Source of the DNA: Candidatus Bathyarchaeota archaeon
Lineage (GTDB): Archaea > Thermoproteota > Bathyarchaeia > Bathyarchaeales > DTEX01
Length of the DNA: 64,000 bases
Direction of reading: 5' to 3'
Assembly: GCA_018396635.1 (NCBI GenBank)
Contig: JAGTQE010000003.1
Location: forward strand, 1 to 64,000
The notes under the pieces were generated by a model. The model ran no database searches, was not told the DNA's origin, and was given only the letters and a program-made list of their open reading frames with translations. Positions 36,227-44,798 of this stretch are shown piece after piece. Positions within the stretch are counted from its first letter, which is position 1, and each line of letters opens with the position of its first letter. The position numbers and the translations under genes are program-made.

Positions 36227-36286
36227 ATCTGAATCAACCAGAATATGACTTTAAATCCTTAAACTTTTAACTTTATCTGAAGCATA

Positions 36287-36703
36287 CTAGAAGCCGAAGC
36301 CCAATTTCCAGCTGTAAAGCGCAACCTCAAGTATTATGATTGCAATGATGAGTAACGCTATACCAACCTGTATCAACATGGAGGCTTGGCTTGGGTTACG
36401 CCTATATTTAACGCTCTGATAGATTAGGATCAGCCCGGCTGCGCCCAAAGCATAGATCACCATTACGGCTATGCTTTCACTCAGCAGCTGATCATGTAGG
36501 CTGGGATAAAGGAATAGGAAGCCGCTTCCATATGGAATCGCACCTCTAGTGGGCATAGAAATATCATATATTCCTCCGCTAATCAGGAAAATTGAAAGAA
36601 GCATTAAGATTATGGCTATAAGATTTTGTGGAGGCCTATATTCGAATATCTTCCTAATCCTTCTCCATAATCGCTCCAGAGGACTTGGCAGAGCCCTAGC
36701 CAT
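36287..36703 (-). CDS. Small membrane protein resembling OSTC/Ost3-type oligosaccharyltransferase subunits
   Basis: The 138-residue protein has three or four hydrophobic segments: LIAIILMLLSIFLISGGIYD, SIAVMVIYALGAAGLILIY and MLIQVGIALLIIAIIILEVAL. The layout recalls eukaryotic OSTC/DC2 and the membrane part of Ost3/Ost6. In those, G-x-IYD at the end of the first segment is followed by a loop and then ...ESI...YALG..GLI...S. It is divergent from the zinc-ribbon-aglB unit, so a glycosylation role is supported by context. Homology is inferred from pattern, not from a search. Confidence 0.55.
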   Translation of the reverse strand: MARALPSPLERLWRRIRKIFEYRPPQNLIAIILMLLSIFLISGGIYDISMPTRGAIPYGSGFLFLYPSLHDQLLSESIAVMVIYALGAAGLILIYQSVKYRRNPSQASMLIQVGIALLIIAIIILEVALYSWKLGFGF

Positions 36704-36807
36704 TTAAGCAACCATCCTAAAATAGGATAAAGGAGAATTAAATTTAAATGTTACCTAAGCATATTCCAATTCAAAAGATTCGTACGCCGCCCAGCATATT
36801 AGGAAAT

Positions 36808-36817
36808 CTTTTAAATA
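36808..36817 (+). promoter_or_regulatory. TATA box of the zinc-ribbon-aglB unit
   Basis: CTTTTAAATA predicts transcription from near 36840. This makes ATG 36851, preceded by GGTGA, the most likely start of the first gene. Confidence 0.5.
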
Positions 36818-36850
36818 TCTTTTTGTATGGGTAATATGGTGAAATCTTCT

Positions 36851-37060
36851 ATGCCGCAGCAGGTACTCTGCGATGGTTGTGGTGAAGTTCTGTATCAAGG
36901 CTATGAGATAAGGTCGCCTGAGGAGATATATGAGATGTATAGTGGTAAATGCCCAAAATGTGGAAGGAAATTATCATTGATGCCCCAAAAAATCGATGTT
37001 CTACCATTGAAAGAGAGGTGGGGAGGAAGTCAGAAAACTTCTCCATCGAATAAACGATAA
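36851..37060 (+). CDS. Small zinc-ribbon protein
   Basis: The roughly 69-residue protein has two Cys pairs, CDGC (residues 7-10) and CPKC about 28 residues later, forming a zinc ribbon around YEIRSPEEIYEMYSGK. No catalytic part is present. It may be a small nucleic-acid- or protein-binding factor. ATG 36851 is chosen for its SD and the predicted transcription start; ATG 36827 and 36836 are in frame. The aglB gene follows after 62 bp. Confidence 0.7.
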   Translation: MPQQVLCDGCGEVLYQGYEIRSPEEIYEMYSGKCPKCGRKLSLMPQKIDVLPLKERWGGSQKTSPSNKR

Positions 37061-37122
37061 ATAATAGCGGAATTAATTTAATTAAGCCAAAGAGAACACA
37101 TTATACAAGGTCGAGAGATCTC

Positions 37123-39348
37123 ATGAAAGCTGTAATAAAAAGATTCAGAAGATTCGCGGAGATGCTGCCTAAAATACAATATATTCGACCAAAGATCCCT
37201 CGCTCCTCTTTTATTAGGTTGGTCACTCTTCTTCTAATTTTAATAGTTGCCTCAACCATCAGACTCCTACCCTTACGCTGGGGCGCTTACCTAAATGAGT
37301 TCGACCCCTACTTCCACTATTATGTGGCTAAAAATATCTCGGATAAGGGTCTCGCATATCTCTTCTCATGGCACGATTATGCCGGCTGGTATCCTCACGG
37401 TCGAGATATGCGTTACGTCTCTAATCTCGGCTTAACTGTAACGGCCGTTGCGGTACATAAAATTTTGAGCATTCTTGGAATTTCGCTCGCCTCCAATGCA
37501 AACCCCTTGGACCCGCTGCTTTCAGACCCCCTCTATAATTTATGTGTAATCTTTCCGATTATAGCAACAGCGCTCACTTGCGTCGCCATATATATTCTTG
37601 GGAGGGATCTTGGGAGAGAAGCTGTTGGTTTATTGGCGGCATTACTGCTGGGCTTAGACTTATCTCATATTGGCAGAACGTCTCTCGGATGGTTTGATGA
37701 CGAAACCATTGGAATACTAAGCGCAATCCTCACGCTGACGTTCTTTAACAGGGCAATAGACAATGAGAGAGACTTAAGGAGCAGCGTTGTTTACGCCGCC
37801 CTAGCAGGAGTATCTTTAGGCTACCTCTGCATGTCCTGGGGTGCGGCCAGATATATTGTCGCGATAATTGCGCTCTTCTCCTTCGTACTCCTAGTTATAA
37901 AGAGATATTCATCTCGCCTACTACTATCCCATATAATTACCTTCAGCGTATCCTTCTCAATAGCTGCAGCTAACCCACGGACTGGAATAGGCTTCCTCTT
38001 CGAAGCGACAAATCTCTCTGTTTTCGGAGTACTCTTTCTACTACTCTTGGCTGAGTTAAATAGACGTATATCGGCAACCAGAAGAAAGATTATTTGTTCT
38101 CTGGCAGTTATTATACTGGCAGCGGCAATTCTCGGGGTACTCTTAGGATTTGTCTTCATCAGACTTCCTTGGGAAAAGTTCCTCTTCACCCTAATTCCAT
38201 CACTCCGCTCAGCCAGCCCACTCTTCCAGTCTGTCGCCGAGCATAAACCCTCTTCATGGGCAACCTTCTACTATGATTTCGGCTTCGGAATAATCTTTGT
38301 GCCCGTCGGAGTATTCTTCGCCACATTATCTGCAACTAATCTAAGCATACTTATAATCCTTTACTGTTTAACATCAATCTATTTTGCCAGCTCCATGGTT
38401 AGACTAATTATCCTAGCATCCCCGGCAATATGCTTGCTCTGGGCATTAGCATTAAAGCGAGTTCTATCGCCGCTTATTCTAACTCTAACTGAAAAACTCC
38501 CACAAGTCGGGCGAAGGGTAAAGGTTAGACCTATCGGGAAGGATCTCATCGCCGCCCTGCTAATACTCATGTTCATATTCTTCACCTTAACGTATGTTTT
38601 TGGAACAACGTTTATCCTCGGGCCCCGATCCACCGGACCCAGAACCTTTTCACATGCTGATACGCCGACAACAATCTCGGGAGCCAGCTTAGCAGTTAAA
38701 CCAACATCATTGGTTCCAGACTGGATAGAGACCCTCATATGGATGCGCGAAAACTTACCGCCATCGCCATCGAAGCCGGGTGAAAGAGGGACTGTCGTTG
38801 CGAGCTGGTGGGATTACGGCTACTGGATAACTATTATCGCCAATAAAACAACGCTAGCCGATAATGGCACAATAAATGGCACTCAGATAGCCCAGATTGG
38901 GAGAATGTTTATGTCAAATGAGACCGAGGCTATTGAAATACTTAGGAGATATAATGTTACCCACGTAGTTGTATACGTAACTTTTGACACTCAGGGGAGA
39001 GATGCGCCCGGGTACGGTGGCGATAACGGCAAGTGGAGGTGGATGGCGCTAATACCCGGATTAAATGATAATCTCTTTGGTAATTATACGCTCGGATGGG
39101 ACTGGGTGGACTATAATAAGAATTATCAAGTTGATAGCGGTGAGATAGTGGCGAATATGGTGGGACAGAACACGGTGCTATATAAGCTGATGAATTATGG
39201 TAAGGAAATGACCGTATATGGATACTCAACTATCTCTCTACAACACTTCAGAAAAGCCTACTTCTCACAAAAGGAGGGTTCACCAAAACCAGCCCCAGGA
39301 ACATCAATTGTGCCACTAGTATGCGTATATGAGGTAATCTACGATTAG
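37123..39348 (+). CDS. aglB: Oligosaccharyltransferase AglB/STT3
   Basis: The 741-residue membrane enzyme transfers a lipid-linked glycan to Asn in N-x-S/T sequons. The first segment (about residues 28-45) is followed by the external loop with NEFDPYFHYYVAKN (catalytic Asp). Further segments follow with the DDETIG loop, about a dozen membrane helices in all. The soluble C-terminal domain has the signature VVASWWDYGYWITIIANKTTLADN (WWDYG). The second half of the domain is short, as in crenarchaeal types. Neighbours include the OSTC-like protein. Confidence 0.95.
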   Translation: MKAVIKRFRRFAEMLPKIQYIRPKIPRSSFIRLVTLLLILIVASTIRLLPLRWGAYLNEFDPYFHYYVAKNISDKGLAYLFSWHDYAGWYPHGRDMRYVSNLGLTVTAVAVHKILSILGISLASNANPLDPLLSDPLYNLCVIFPIIATALTCVAIYILGRDLGREAVGLLAALLLGLDLSHIGRTSLGWFDDETIGILSAILTLTFFNRAIDNERDLRSSVVYAALAGVSLGYLCMSWGAARYIVAIIALFSFVLLVIKRYSSRLLLSHIITFSVSFSIAAANPRTGIGFLFEATNLSVFGVLFLLLLAELNRRISATRRKIICSLAVIILAAAILGVLLGFVFIRLPWEKFLFTLIPSLRSASPLFQSVAEHKPSSWATFYYDFGFGIIFVPVGVFFATLSATNLSILIILYCLTSIYFASSMVRLIILASPAICLLWALALKRVLSPLILTLTEKLPQVGRRVKVRPIGKDLIAALLILMFIFFTLTYVFGTTFILGPRSTGPRTFSHADTPTTISGASLAVKPTSLVPDWIETLIWMRENLPPSPSKPGERGTVVASWWDYGYWITIIANKTTLADNGTINGTQIAQIGRMFMSNETEAIEILRRYNVTHVVVYVTFDTQGRDAPGYGGDNGKWRWMALIPGLNDNLFGNYTLGWDWVDYNKNYQVDSGEIVANMVGQNTVLYKLMNYGKEMTVYGYSTISLQHFRKAYFSQKEGSPKPAPGTSIVPLVCVYEVIYD

Positions 39349-39416
39349 CATCAAGCGAAGACATAAAATAAACCCTTAAAATAAATTATCCATTGAACAG
39401 AATAGTCAAGCGATCT

Positions 39417-39522
39417 GGGCCCGTGGCCTAGCCAGGATCAAAGGCACCGAGCCGAAAAGATGCAGCGGCGTGCACGCCTCCGGAGCCGGAGATCCCGGGT
39501 TCAAATCCCGGCGGGCCCGCCA
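39417..39522 (+). tRNA. tRNA-Arg(CCG) with an intron in the anticodon stem (29/30); CCA encoded
   Basis: The acceptor GGGCCCG/CGGGCCC, D arm GCCT/AGGC, T arm CCGGG-TTCAAAT-CCCGG, variable AGATC, discriminator G and CCA (39520-39522) are intact. The anticodon stem CCGGC/GCCGG forms only if 26 nt (39450-39475) are removed between positions 29 and 30, which gives loop CTCCGGA and anticodon CCG. At the junction a 4-bp helix GCAC/GTGC is flanked by 3-nt bulges CGA and ACG. Cutting each after its second base gives exactly this intron, and GCCG/CGGC forms the intron helix. The mature length is 77 nt plus CCA. Confidence 0.9.
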
Positions 39523-39572
39523 CTTTCAGGTTTGAACTCCTTTTAACGATAATGTTTATTGGCTTACCTTGA

Positions 39573-39716
39573 GCCGAAGAGGTTGAGGGGGAGGCTTCGC
39601 CGATAAGCGAACACATCTGTATTAGCAGTGATAAGCATCTGGCCGTGAAATTCCATAATAAGCTCGGCTTTACGGCCAAGTTATCCTCAGAGATAATACC
39701 GAAGTTTGTAGACTGA
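39573..39716 (+). pseudogene. Possible remnant of an acetyltransferase-like gene
   Basis: The 392-bp stretch after tRNA-Arg(CCG) holds no intact gene. One frame is open for 47 codons and contains DKHLAVKFHNKLGFTAKL, similar to the C-terminal A-x-x-F-x-x-KLGF motif of GNAT acetyltransferases. It has no start codon context and the rest of the domain is missing. An inverted repeat (GGCCGTGAAA 39641-39650 with TTTACGGCC 39669-39677) lies within it. The rest of the gap shows nothing that I recognise. Confidence 0.25.
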
Positions 39717-39914
39717 GTTCTTAGAAGAATGCGCGCACGGGGAGAAGAAGCACATAAAAGTCGAGAGCATAGAGGGAGAGGGATATTTCAGAATATAGGC
39801 GGCATTTTATTAAGTTTATTCAAAAATATATGCTATTACGTGCTGAAAAATGCCTTCTAAACTCTCAGCGCATAAAGTATGCCTTAAATCCTTTTGCAAT
39901 AATAGTAGAGATGT

Positions 39915-41321
39915 ATGCGGGTCTCAAAAAGTAGAAACATTAGGAAGGCTGAGACACTCAAATACTCCACTATAGCGATTGCAAGCGTCTTCTTTGTAGA
40001 GCTTCTTTCAGGCCTCATCCTAAATAGCCTCGCCATATTAAGCGACTCTCTACACGCTTTATTCGACACGTTATCGTCGCTTATGCTTCTGGTTTCTGTG
40101 CACGCGGCGCTTAAGCCCCCTGACGAAAATCATATGTATGGTCATGAAAAGTTTGAGTTGCTGGGCGGATTAATTGGTGGCTTCACGCTGACGGTGTTGG
40201 CAGTATATATTGCCGCCGAGTCAATTCTTAGAATCTCTAGGGTTGAACCTTACATGAAGCTCAACCTTAACTTAGCCGGATACATCACTTTAACATACAC
40301 GCTTCTAATAGATTTATTGAGAATATTTATTTTCAGATCTGCCTCTGAAAGAAGCCCAACCATAACGGCTGGCTTTTATCACGCGCTTTCAGATCTAGGT
40401 TCAACTATTATCGCGCTTTTGGGCTATTGGCTCTCAACGCGCGGAATATTTTATGGAGACCCGTTCGCCTCGTTAATATTAAGCGCTCTCCTAATTTTGT
40501 TAAGCGTTAGGCTAGTCTGGAACAACGCCATAGAACTCAGCGATATAGCGCCCAGAGAGGCTGTTATAAAAGTTAGGGAGGAAATCTCGAAGGTCGGCGG
40601 GAGCTTATTCAGCTATGAAAGCCTGAAAGTCAGGAAAATTGGTGAGAAGATATATGTAAGAGCCACGCTTAAAATTCCAGATTATATAAGTTTTGAGGAG
40701 GCACATAGATTTGCGAATAAGATAGAAGATGGTATAAGAAGGAAGTTCAAAGACGCAGACATATATTTCCACATAGAGCCGGCGGGCATAAAGGGAATGA
40801 CTACAAAGGAGTTCATTGAAAAACTTTTGGCTAAATTTAAGGATGTAAAAGGAATACATGATATAAGCATATCCCACCATTGCGGGAAAATCTATATCGT
40901 GCTGCATGTGCAGGTTGAGCCGTCAACGCCCATAAGTGAAGCCCACAATCTGGCAGATAAAATTGAGGAGACTATTCGTAGGAACGTGAGCAACGTTGAA
41001 AACATATTTGTCCACATGGAGCCGTCAAACATCGAGTTAAATAGGGGCTACGTGCTGGATGAGAAGGATGTGGAGGAGCTTACACGGGCAGCCGCCGAGA
41101 AATATGGGGGTAAAATAAGGATTAAGCGTGTGATAACATATGTTGCGGATGGCAAGCGCTATATTAACATTGAATGCTCCCTCAGCGAGGAGACTTCAGT
41201 TGAGGAGGCGCATGAAATGGCTACCGAGATAGAGGAAGCCATTAAGAGTAGGGCTTCTGAAACAATCGTTTCAGTGCATGTCGAGCCTAAGGATAGGGAG
41301 ACGCATTCCCCAATAGCCTAA
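39915..41321 (+). CDS. Cation diffusion facilitator with three C-terminal dimerisation-type domains
   Basis: The 468-residue protein has six membrane helices (to about residue 210). HALFD in the second and HALSD in the fifth form the HxxxD pairs typical of zinc transport. After them come three tandem repeats of 75-85 residues, each a CDF cytoplasmic domain ending in an H-x-EP motif: YFHIEPAG, FVHMEPSN, SVHVEPKD. Most CDF proteins have one such domain and about 300 residues. It converges on nth with 6 bp between. Confidence 0.9.
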   Translation: MRVSKSRNIRKAETLKYSTIAIASVFFVELLSGLILNSLAILSDSLHALFDTLSSLMLLVSVHAALKPPDENHMYGHEKFELLGGLIGGFTLTVLAVYIAAESILRISRVEPYMKLNLNLAGYITLTYTLLIDLLRIFIFRSASERSPTITAGFYHALSDLGSTIIALLGYWLSTRGIFYGDPFASLILSALLILLSVRLVWNNAIELSDIAPREAVIKVREEISKVGGSLFSYESLKVRKIGEKIYVRATLKIPDYISFEEAHRFANKIEDGIRRKFKDADIYFHIEPAGIKGMTTKEFIEKLLAKFKDVKGIHDISISHHCGKIYIVLHVQVEPSTPISEAHNLADKIEETIRRNVSNVENIFVHMEPSNIELNRGYVLDEKDVEELTRAAAEKYGGKIRIKRVITYVADGKRYINIECSLSEETSVEEAHEMATEIEEAIKSRASETIVSVHVEPKDRETHSPIA

Positions 41322-41327
41322 CCTAAA

Positions 41328-41981
41328 TCATTGCGCTGTAGAGGTTGAGGGGCATATCTTATTGAGTACGCATTCATCGCATTTTGGGCGCCTTGCCACA
41401 CATATTTTTCTGCCATGAAACATCAGTAGTTCGGCGAACCTAAGCCACTTATCCCTAGGAACTATCTCCATCAAATCTTTCTCAATCTTTTCAGGATCTG
41501 TCTCGTTTGTCAGCCCAAGTCTCTTAGAAACCCTGCTCACATGGGTGTCAACTATTATCCCCTCAATGATGCCAAAAGCATATGAAAGGACAATATTGGC
41601 TGTCTTTCTAGCAACCCCTGGGAGACTTAGCAAATCCTCCATCTTGCTCGGCACATCACCATTATACTTTTCGACTATTATTTGGCATGCTCTCTTAATG
41701 TTCCTAGCCTTAACCCTACAGAACCTCACAGACCTTATATCATTCTCAAGTTCCTCTAAGCTGGCATTAGCGTAATCTTCAACAGCCCTATACTTCTTAA
41801 ATAAGCTCTCAGTAACCTTGTTAACCGAATCGTCGCGGAACTGCGCTGCAAGCATCGCCGCAATAAGAAGTTCCAGGGGATTACTCCACCTAAGAATTAG
41901 CTTAGCTTCCGGGTGAACCTTCTCTAAGAGGCCAATCACCTCAATAACCCTACTCTTTAACTCCTCTTTTTCCGAGCACAA
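41328..41981 (-). CDS. nth: Endonuclease III
   Basis: The 217-residue DNA glycosylase/AP lyase has the helix-hairpin-helix LLSLPGVARKTANIVLSYAFG with the catalytic Lys, then VDTHVSRVSKRLGL with the catalytic Asp. The C-terminal iron-sulfur Cys set is CVARRPKCDECVLNKICP. It removes oxidised pyrimidines. Confidence 0.96.
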   Translation of the reverse strand: MCSEKEELKSRVIEVIGLLEKVHPEAKLILRWSNPLELLIAAMLAAQFRDDSVNKVTESLFKKYRAVEDYANASLEELENDIRSVRFCRVKARNIKRACQIIVEKYNGDVPSKMEDLLSLPGVARKTANIVLSYAFGIIEGIIVDTHVSRVSKRLGLTNETDPEKIEKDLMEIVPRDKWLRFAELLMFHGRKICVARRPKCDECVLNKICPSTSTAQ

Positions 41982-42089
41982 CGTAAAACCCCCATAACAA
42001 TTTCACTACAAAGGAGACTTAAAGCTTTATTCCCTGCACTCTATGGTAATCAATAGTGAAGGCAAGATATTACTGATGGTGACTTAAAG

Positions 42090-43250
42090 TTGAAGATAAG
42101 AGAGGTGAAGGTTGTAAAACTTGAAAGACCAGCTAAAAGCGAATTTAAATCCAGGCCGAGAAGACAACCCTGGATAGTTGATGCTGAAGTAGCAAACCCG
42201 ATGTCCAAATATCCCAGATATAAGAGGCATAGAAGCAGCTGGCTGCCCAGATGGGAGACTTTATGGGTGAAGGTTACCGCCGAGGATGGATCGTGGGGAG
42301 CCGCCCCAATCTCTTACGGTAAACCAGCAGCAGTAATAATTAACGACCATTTGGGGCCGAAGATTCAGGGCGAAGACTGTCAAGCCATTGAGAGAATATG
42401 GGACATGATGTTTAGGCTAACTAAACCCTACGGCTCGGAGGGGATAGCCATGTGCGCTATCAGTAGTATCGACCTAGCCCTATGGGACCTTATTGGGAAG
42501 ATATATGGCGCTCCAGTCTACGAGCTAATAGGCGGCCCTGCAAGAGACAAAATATTCTGTTATGCCACTGGAAACGATGTTGACTGGTACCTGGAGCTGG
42601 GCTTTAAAGCAATAAAGCTAGCATGCCCATATGGACCAGCCGATGGCATTTGGGGGATTAAGCAGAACGAGAAGCTTATTGCGGAGACGAGAAGCCTCGC
42701 TGGGCCTGATGTGGAGATAATGCTTGATTGCTACATGGCCTTTGACATAGAATATACTTTAAAGCTAGCTAGACGCTTAGAACCATACGATGTTAGATGG
42801 ATTGAGGAACCCCTAATACCTGAAGACTTAGACGGCTACGTTACAATCGAGAGGAAATTGGGCAAGACCTCCTTAGCTGGCGTCGAGCACTGGTTCTCTC
42901 CCTGGAGATTTAAAGAGGCCATAAAGAGGAGGGCCGTAGACATTTTGCAGCCCGATATACATTGGGTGGGAGGGTTAACGGCATGCATTAAAATCTGCCA
43001 TGAAGCTGACCTTGCTGGGCTAACTGTTTGCCTTCATGGAGGCGCAAACGATCAATATGGGCTACATTTAACCTACGCTATGCCAAACACTCCTTGGGCG
43101 GAGTTCTTCATATCTTCTCCGCCAGGCGTGCCACTTGAGGAGGCCAATCCAAATATTCCTGTTCCAAAAGACGGATATATTGCGCCTAGCCGTGAGGCTG
43201 GATTCGGCGTCCCTATAAAGGAGGAGTGGCTTCAACCAGTCGAGATATAG
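42090..43250 (+). CDS. Enolase-superfamily dehydratase, L-rhamnonate dehydratase-like
   Basis: The 386-residue protein resembles L-rhamnonate dehydratase more than other mandelate racemase types. It has an N-terminal ANPMSKYPRYKRHRSSW segment, then DLALWDLIGKIYGAPVYELIGGPARD. Metal ligands are seen in MLDCYMAFD, WIEEPLIPEDLDGY and AGVEHWF, and HGG supplies a C-terminal catalytic His. The expected reaction is dehydration of an acid sugar to a 2-keto-3-deoxy acid. It starts at TTG with GGTGA six bases ahead. The sulfatase-like and propeller genes converge on it. Confidence 0.82.
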   Translation: MKIREVKVVKLERPAKSEFKSRPRRQPWIVDAEVANPMSKYPRYKRHRSSWLPRWETLWVKVTAEDGSWGAAPISYGKPAAVIINDHLGPKIQGEDCQAIERIWDMMFRLTKPYGSEGIAMCAISSIDLALWDLIGKIYGAPVYELIGGPARDKIFCYATGNDVDWYLELGFKAIKLACPYGPADGIWGIKQNEKLIAETRSLAGPDVEIMLDCYMAFDIEYTLKLARRLEPYDVRWIEEPLIPEDLDGYVTIERKLGKTSLAGVEHWFSPWRFKEAIKRRAVDILQPDIHWVGGLTACIKICHEADLAGLTVCLHGGANDQYGLHLTYAMPNTPWAEFFISSPPGVPLEEANPNIPVPKDGYIAPSREAGFGVPIKEEWLQPVEI

Positions 43251-43282
43251 TGGCCGCAATAACAGCACTTTCTCCTAAAAGC

Positions 43283-44776
43283 CTACGATACATACTTTAA
43301 TCCTCCCTTGCATTTAAGCCAAGGCTCCACAACCTCTCTTGCAGCACCAAGATCTAGAAGGAATTCTATAAATCTTTTATGAAGGTTGCCTGCGATCCCC
43401 ATCTCCTCGCTCAGCAGGTTCACTTCCTGCTTTGGGTCACGCTTAAGGTTATAAAGCTCCGTGCTTATCTGTCCAAAAGGCTTTAGGGTTCTTGGCTCTC
43501 CGTCAACTATGAAAGTTACTTCAACTCTCTCCGCCTCCTTTACGCCCTCTTCAGGTGCAAGTATAAGCGCCCAGTCGCGGGAATTTACTGTGGCCCTTAA
43601 TCCAGCCCTAACACCCCTTATTAAAGATGGTGTGGAGACAGCTATATCCCTCAGCTCTTGCACCTCGCCCCTAACAAGTGGCAGAAGCGACTTACCCTGA
43701 ATACCCAATGCGCTCAAATCCTTTATGCCAGCTATCTCAAGTATTGTAGCCGTTATATCCGGCGTTTGAACTAGAGCATCCACCTTTAAGCCATTCCTTA
43801 AGCCCATATTGTCCGCAAACCTTATAATTAGCGGTATATGAGCCACTTCTTCATAGAGGGGTGCTAGACCATGGCTTCCACCCATAATTATTGATTTTCC
43901 TATAAGCCCATGCTCACCCAGATAGAAGCCGTGGTCACTGGTAAATACTACAGTCGTTTTATCTAGCAGTCCGAGGTCATCTATCTTCTCCAAGAGGAAG
44001 CCAATCCACTTATCCACCAAGGTGGCCTCGCCAGCATACATCGCTCTAACATGTAGCAACTCGCTCTCCGTTAGATAACCGCATGGTCCATAAGCCGGAT
44101 AGATAACCTCCTCACCCGCATATCCAGAATCATACATGTCCACGTAATATTTTGGGGGATCCCATGGTTCATGTGGGTCAAAGAAGTCAATATAGAGGAA
44201 AAATTTTTCCCCATAGTTTTCTTCTAGCCAGCGTGAAGCCTCCATTGCGGTCTTCGCCGGTATCCAGTCTTCCTCATATCTCCTGCCGTAATTGTTTCTA
44301 ATATGCTGTTTAGTGGTCTCCACGCTCCTTAGCTTCTGAGGGTCGCATGGAAGCTTAACGTCCACCGGACTGGTTCTATAGCGGTCGTTTTCTTGACCCC
44401 TAATCCAAACCCAGCCATCGAAGCCTCTATCAAAATGATAACCGTCCTTAAGTATATGTGGGGTATCCGCCACCATCATACATGTGTAACCAGCCTTCTT
44501 AAGGATTAGCGGAAGCGTGACCCAGTCTCTGGGCAGCGGAGACCAATCATAATACGTAAACGTAAACCTTCCAGTGAATAAATCCGCTCTATTAGGCACG
44601 GTTGGAAATGATGCATGATAAGCCCTAGTGAACTCAACGGAGTCCGCGCAGAAATTCTCAAGATTTTTCACTCTAGCCTTTAAGCCATTCTTAACAATAA
44701 ATTGTTCATGAAGCAGATCGTATCTGAATGTATCAGAGTTTATTAGAACTATGTTATTAACATCCTCAACCATCAA
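43283..44776 (-). CDS. Sulfatase-like alkaline-phosphatase-superfamily hydrolase with Thr at the nucleophile position
   Basis: The 497-residue protein has the sulfatase fold: NSDTFRYD near the start, the nucleophile segment FPTVPNRADLFTG, a DPHEPWDPP loop and FTSDHGFYLGEHGL. In sulfatases the segment reads C/S-x-P-x-R, with the Cys or Ser turned into formylglycine. Here the first position is Thr (T59), which cannot be so modified. It may therefore be a phosphodiesterase or phosphatase of the superfamily. It is 22 bp from the glycosidase-like gene and probably co-transcribed. Confidence 0.8.
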   Translation of the reverse strand: MMVEDVNNIVLINSDTFRYDLLHEQFIVKNGLKARVKNLENFCADSVEFTRAYHASFPTVPNRADLFTGRFTFTYYDWSPLPRDWVTLPLILKKAGYTCMMVADTPHILKDGYHFDRGFDGWVWIRGQENDRYRTSPVDVKLPCDPQKLRSVETTKQHIRNNYGRRYEEDWIPAKTAMEASRWLEENYGEKFFLYIDFFDPHEPWDPPKYYVDMYDSGYAGEEVIYPAYGPCGYLTESELLHVRAMYAGEATLVDKWIGFLLEKIDDLGLLDKTTVVFTSDHGFYLGEHGLIGKSIIMGGSHGLAPLYEEVAHIPLIIRFADNMGLRNGLKVDALVQTPDITATILEIAGIKDLSALGIQGKSLLPLVRGEVQELRDIAVSTPSLIRGVRAGLRATVNSRDWALILAPEEGVKEAERVEVTFIVDGEPRTLKPFGQISTELYNLKRDPKQEVNLLSEEMGIAGNLHKRFIEFLLDLGAAREVVEPWLKCKGGLKYVS

Positions 44777-44798
44777 CTCGCCTCCAATAAAGTTCTAC

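Noticed and set aside
39428-39679. Minus-strand frame with GPPGFEPGISGSG over tRNA-Arg(CCG)
   Set aside because: Again the reverse translation of a T arm and acceptor stem, not a protein.
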